Part shown: one piece after another, positions 4,542 to 7,190 of the stretch
How positions within the stretch are numbered: position 1 is the stretch's first letter
Layout of the letters: every line of letters begins with the position of its first letter
From: Candidatus Pacearchaeota archaeon
Lineage (GTDB): Archaea; Nanobdellota; Nanobdellia; Pacearchaeales; GW2011-AR1
Direction of reading: 5' to 3'
Assembly: GCA_026395775.1 (NCBI GenBank)
Contig: JAPLYA010000111.1
Coordinates: 1-7,190, forward strand
DNA: 7,190 nucleotides
Notes under the pieces: model-generated
Databases searched by the model: none
Seen by the model: the letters and a program-made list of their open reading frames with translations, nothing else
Told to the model about the DNA's origin: nothing
Translations under genes and position numbers: made by a program

Positions 4542-7190
4542 AATTATCACTTTTTCTAGTTAACAAAAGAAGCAATAATAACAGCAATAGCAATATTAAT
4601 AGTATAAGCAACCAAACCCACCACCAGCCAGAACTTGTTTTCTTCTTCACTGTTGACAACTCAATAACGCTATAATTCTGATAACCTAATCCCGAAATAC
4701 TCGAACTTGATTTTAAGCAATCTAACTGGCAATTATTATAGTTCTCTCCTGTTTCGCATATCCCATTTCCACAGCCAGAAACACCCGAAATTAAGCTCGT
4801 GCTTCCTCCACCACAACCACTTACACAACTATTATGATTATCATCATTGTTACTTTCCTCAATTATTCTCAAGTTTCTTATCTCGCTGTTGCCATAGTTA
4901 ATTCCATCAAAACAGCTTACTTGCCAAGTATAAGTTCCTATTGCAAGTGATTTGATAAACATCTCATTTGCATTTCTAGGAACATCTGTAACAGTATTTG
5001 TTATGTTTCCATTTATCTTCAGGTTACAATTAGAAATATTTCCATCATCACTAACATTATACTCAAAACCTATAGAATTACTTGAAGTTACATAGTCATT
5101 TACAGGAGAAACTAAATTAACAACAGGATTATTATTCACAGGAGGATTTGTCTCATTGTTAGTTTCATTATTACAGCTTCCTATAGTGTTGTTAATCTCA
5201 TTAAATCCGCATCTATTCGCTTCACAATAAGGTACTCTTGTGCTGTTAATTAGACTTTGATTGATGCAGAAAGTTTCAGAGCTTCCTGCTGGGCAGTCTT
5301 CATTTACAGAACATTCCTCAAAACAAATGCTTGAATTTGTTTCATTTAACATTTGTTCAAAGTCTAATTTGCAAACACCATCACAATAATGTCTTGTATA
5401 ATTGCTATATAAGTCATTTCCAACACAGTAATTATTTAACAATAGACTTGTTCCGCATTCACTATCATTCTCGCAGAAATTATCTACACATTGGGCATTT
5501 GGCCATTCCCCTTGGCAAATTCCAGGATAACACTCCTGCCAGTTAATAACACTCCATTCAACAACACATCTGCTTAGTGTTGTTCCGGGCATCTCGCATT
5601 TTCCTCTTGTTATATTCTGATATATAGTATCAGAATCAAAACAGAAATTTCCATGACAAGCTAAAGGCCAAGGTTCGCACCAAGAATCATCAAAGCATTC
5701 AATATGACATCCGGGTTGCTCCTGACAATCGGAATCTTGGCAATCAATCAAACCATCACAATCATTATCTTGGTGATCAGAGCAAGAAGTCTCTGTTTGC
5801 TCCTGTGGTGGCAAGGGTTGAGCAGAACATTCTGTTCCCAAACCATCCTGTGAACAGACAAGTGTTCCATTATTCATACATACTCCAATTCCAGCAGAAC
5901 ACGCTCCTCCTTTATTAAATCCTTCATCGATTAAAATATCACAGTCATCATCTAGATTATTACAGGTTTCAGTTCCAGGTAAAACCTCGCCAGTACATTC
6001 TCCCCATTGCTGCCATTCTCCATCTTCACAGGTTCTTGTTTGATTTCCAAACTCACAAACCCCGATATCACTTGAACCACAGTTTCTGCTTTCTTCATCT
6101 CCATTTACACATTCTCCGCATATTGGATCATTCTCAGTTATAACAGGTGCCCCACATTGATTCTGTTCACAAGCACAACTATTGCAAGAATTTGAAACAT
6201 TTGAATATTCATACCAATCATTTCCAACACAGCCAGAAGTACATACTGTTTCTTCACAATCTTCATTATTTTCACAAGTAGCACCACAAACCCCTAGAAC
6301 GCATTTTGTTTCAGGAATTAAATCTTCAAATATTAAATCGCAATCACCACATCCACAAGAATCCAAATCACAATCTCTTGAACAGCTTGCTGTAACTGTC
6401 GTATTATCTAATTTGCTATTGTCATTATAATCAACAAGCATTTTCTCATTACAGTCATCATAGAAGGTTTTATTTCCCTCTTTATTAGAACATAAATTTT
6501 GAGCATCACATTCAGCTCCACAACCCAAGCTACAGTCATGAGTTATTTCTTCATTTCCTGTTGTACACTCAAATTGTCCTTGTTCTAAATCGACACACTG
6601 GCTTGTAAATGCTGTTCTAAGATCAATAGTAAATGGATTATTATCTGGATTATTATCACAGCTATCTATTCTAGAAATATTAAACACAGAGCAATCTACT
6701 GCTTGCCCTTGTTCACAAATATAAGTAACTGGATTGCAAGTTTCTAAGCCATTACAACCAGAATCATCTAAACATAGAGCATCATTAGGGGTTATATCAG
6801 TAATAGTACAATGAATCCTATTTATTTCTTCAGTACAACCCCATTGAAGTTCACCACAGCCAACTATTCCATCTTTCAAACTACAATCTTCAATAACACT
6901 TGGATGAGCTAATTGACATTTATAATCAACACAAACCCCTTCTTTGATAACATGTGCTTCCCCAGAGCAAGATTCTTTGGTTAGATTTGCACATTGGCTG
7001 TTGTCAGTACATTGAACACATCTCTTGTCATTAGGTATAACTGTTGGTTCTCCGCATTCATTTTGCCCGCAACCACAACTATTGCAAGAATTTGAAACAT
7101 CTGAATATTCATACCAATCATTTCCAACACAGCCAGAAGTACATACTGTTTCTTCACAATCTTCATTATTTTCACAAGTAGCACCACAAA
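4540..7190 (-). CDS. large cysteine-rich, membrane-anchored surface protein (5' end outside the window)
   Basis: The frame is open from the right edge (first full codon 7186-7188) to TAA at 4540-4542: 882 residues, about 10% Cys. The in-frame TTG at 6877-6879 is not the start, because upstream codons continue the same Cys-rich protein. Five diverged modules (C-x-N/D-x-x-C...YC...Y...C) lie at 7066-7176, 6154-6276, 5530-5697, 5323-5475 and 5173-5313. A stretch like MopE/thrombospondin repeats (WGEC, then CNNLDDDCDILIDEGF at 5917-5964) is followed by a second acidic motif, DNDCDGLID (5752-5778); such motifs bind Ca or Cu in relatives. An Ig-like domain (about 4855-5133) precedes CGNGICETGENYNNCQLDC (4717-4773). 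A leucine-rich membrane helix (4561-4626) and TRKSDN tail anchor the C-terminus. Many N-x-S/T sequons suggest glycosylation. A role in the cell envelope or attachment is inference. Confidence 0.88.
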   Translation of the reverse strand, partial: CGATCENNEDCEETVCTSGCVGNDWYEYSDVSNSCNSCGCGQNECGEPTVIPNDKRCVQCTDNSQCANLTKESCSGEAHVIKEGVCVDYKCQLAHPSVIEDCSLKDGIVGCGELQWGCTEEINRIHCTITDITPNDALCLDDSGCNGLETCNPVTYICEQGQAVDCSVFNISRIDSCDNNPDNNPFTIDLRTAFTSQCVDLEQGQFECTTGNEEITHDCSLGCGAECDAQNLCSNKEGNKTFYDDCNEKMLVDYNDNSKLDNTTVTASCSRDCDLDSCGCGDCDLIFEDLIPETKCVLGVCGATCENNEDCEETVCTSGCVGNDWYEYSNVSNSCNSCACEQNQCGAPVITENDPICGECVNGDEESRNCGSSDIGVCEFGNQTRTCEDGEWQQWGECTGEVLPGTETCNNLDDDCDILIDEGFNKGGACSAGIGVCMNNGTLVCSQDGLGTECSAQPLPPQEQTETSCSDHQDNDCDGLIDCQDSDCQEQPGCHIECFDDSWCEPWPLACHGNFCFDSDTIYQNITRGKCEMPGTTLSRCVVEWSVINWQECYPGICQGEWPNAQCVDNFCENDSECGTSLLLNNYCVGNDLYSNYTRHYCDGVCKLDFEQMLNETNSSICFEECSVNEDCPAGSSETFCINQSLINSTRVPYCEANRCGFNEINNTIGSCNNETNNETNPPVNNNPVVNLVSPVNDYVTSSNSIGFEYNVSDDGNISNCNLKINGNITNTVTDVPRNANEMFIKSLAIGTYTWQVSCFDGINYGNSEIRNLRIIEESNNDDNHNSCVSGCGGGSTSLISGVSGCGNGICETGENYNNCQLDCLKSSSSISGLGYQNYSVIELSTVKKKTSSGWWWVWLLILLILLLLLLLLLLLTRKSDN
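6173..6290 (-). repeat. recent internal duplication, copy A
   Basis: Positions 6181-6290 match 7081-7190 at 109 of 110 positions (T at 6201, C at 7101), offset exactly 900 bp and so in frame. Similarity continues a few bases left to about 6173, then falls off. The match is cut by the window edge in copy B. The protein block is CENNEDCEETVC through NSC, with one Asn/Asp difference. Confidence 0.9.
7073..7190 (-). repeat. recent internal duplication, copy B (cut by window edge)
   Basis: This is the upstream partner of 6173-6290 within the same gene. It carries SDVSNSC where copy A has SNVSNSC. To the left of about 7073 the two copies diverge (SCGCGQNECG here, SCACEQNQCG in copy A). Its full extent lies beyond the window. 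Confidence 0.9.

Noticed and set aside
4707..4901. Plus-strand frames inside the surface-protein gene (also 5331-5546 and 6182-6430)
   Set aside because: Their His/Ser/Phe-rich products are what the reverse of a Cys/Asn/Asp-rich coding sequence gives; they are shadows.
6981..7187. Minus-strand frame of 68 codons starting with ATG
   Set aside because: It is in a different frame from the Cys-rich protein, which runs open through the same bases with conserved modules.

Overview
The window reads as AT-rich archaeal DNA, most likely from a small-genome DPANN-type lineage (Woesearchaeota, Pacearchaeota or a relative). That placement is inference from gene content and style. Four genes have a TATA-like box placed so that transcription would begin at or close to the ATG. 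The only clear Shine-Dalgarno sequence sits before an internal operon gene. The gene families (DUF234-type archaeal ATPase, DUF2283, DUF5678, and a large secreted cysteine-rich protein with N-glycosylation sequons and a C-terminal membrane anchor) fit the same picture. No rRNA, tRNA or CRISPR array is visible.

Layout. Positions 1-431 (+) hold the end of a small unrecognised gene and a TTG-start gene resembling DUF4258/BrnT-like toxins. Its 3' end overlaps a convergent DUF2283 gene (421-759, -). Positions 760-1163 are a divergent intergenic region with two promoters, a GC-rich hairpin, one copy of a dispersed intergenic repeat, and five copies of the 8-bp palindrome AGTATACT around the promoter of the next gene. 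Positions 1164-2522 (+) encode an archaeal ATPase with a C-terminal PD-(D/E)XK-like domain. An SD-led 19-codon stub of a metallophosphoesterase follows at once (2534-2593). A small DUF5678 gene lies at 2676-2873 (-). An AbiE-like type IV toxin-antitoxin pair lies at 3012-4225 (-), with the toxin gene first, a 13-nt overlap, and a 32-bp near-perfect palindrome over the shared promoter. Positions 4268-4539 carry another copy of the intergenic repeat. From 4540 to the right edge (-) runs the 3' part of a very large cysteine-rich surface protein; its reading frame is open to the edge, so its start lies outside the window.

How it fits together. The left 4.3 kb looks like an accessory patchwork: small toxin-antitoxin-like genes, an ATPase/nuclease with an elaborate operator, a broken gene, and recurring intergenic repeat blocks that could be recombination joints. 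The right 2.7 kb is a cell-surface gene diversifying by internal duplication: a 110-bp block occurs twice exactly 900 bp apart with one mismatch. The strongest leads are the AGTATACT array, the palindrome at the reversed AbiE operon, the modular intergenic repeat, and the recent duplication inside the surface-protein gene.
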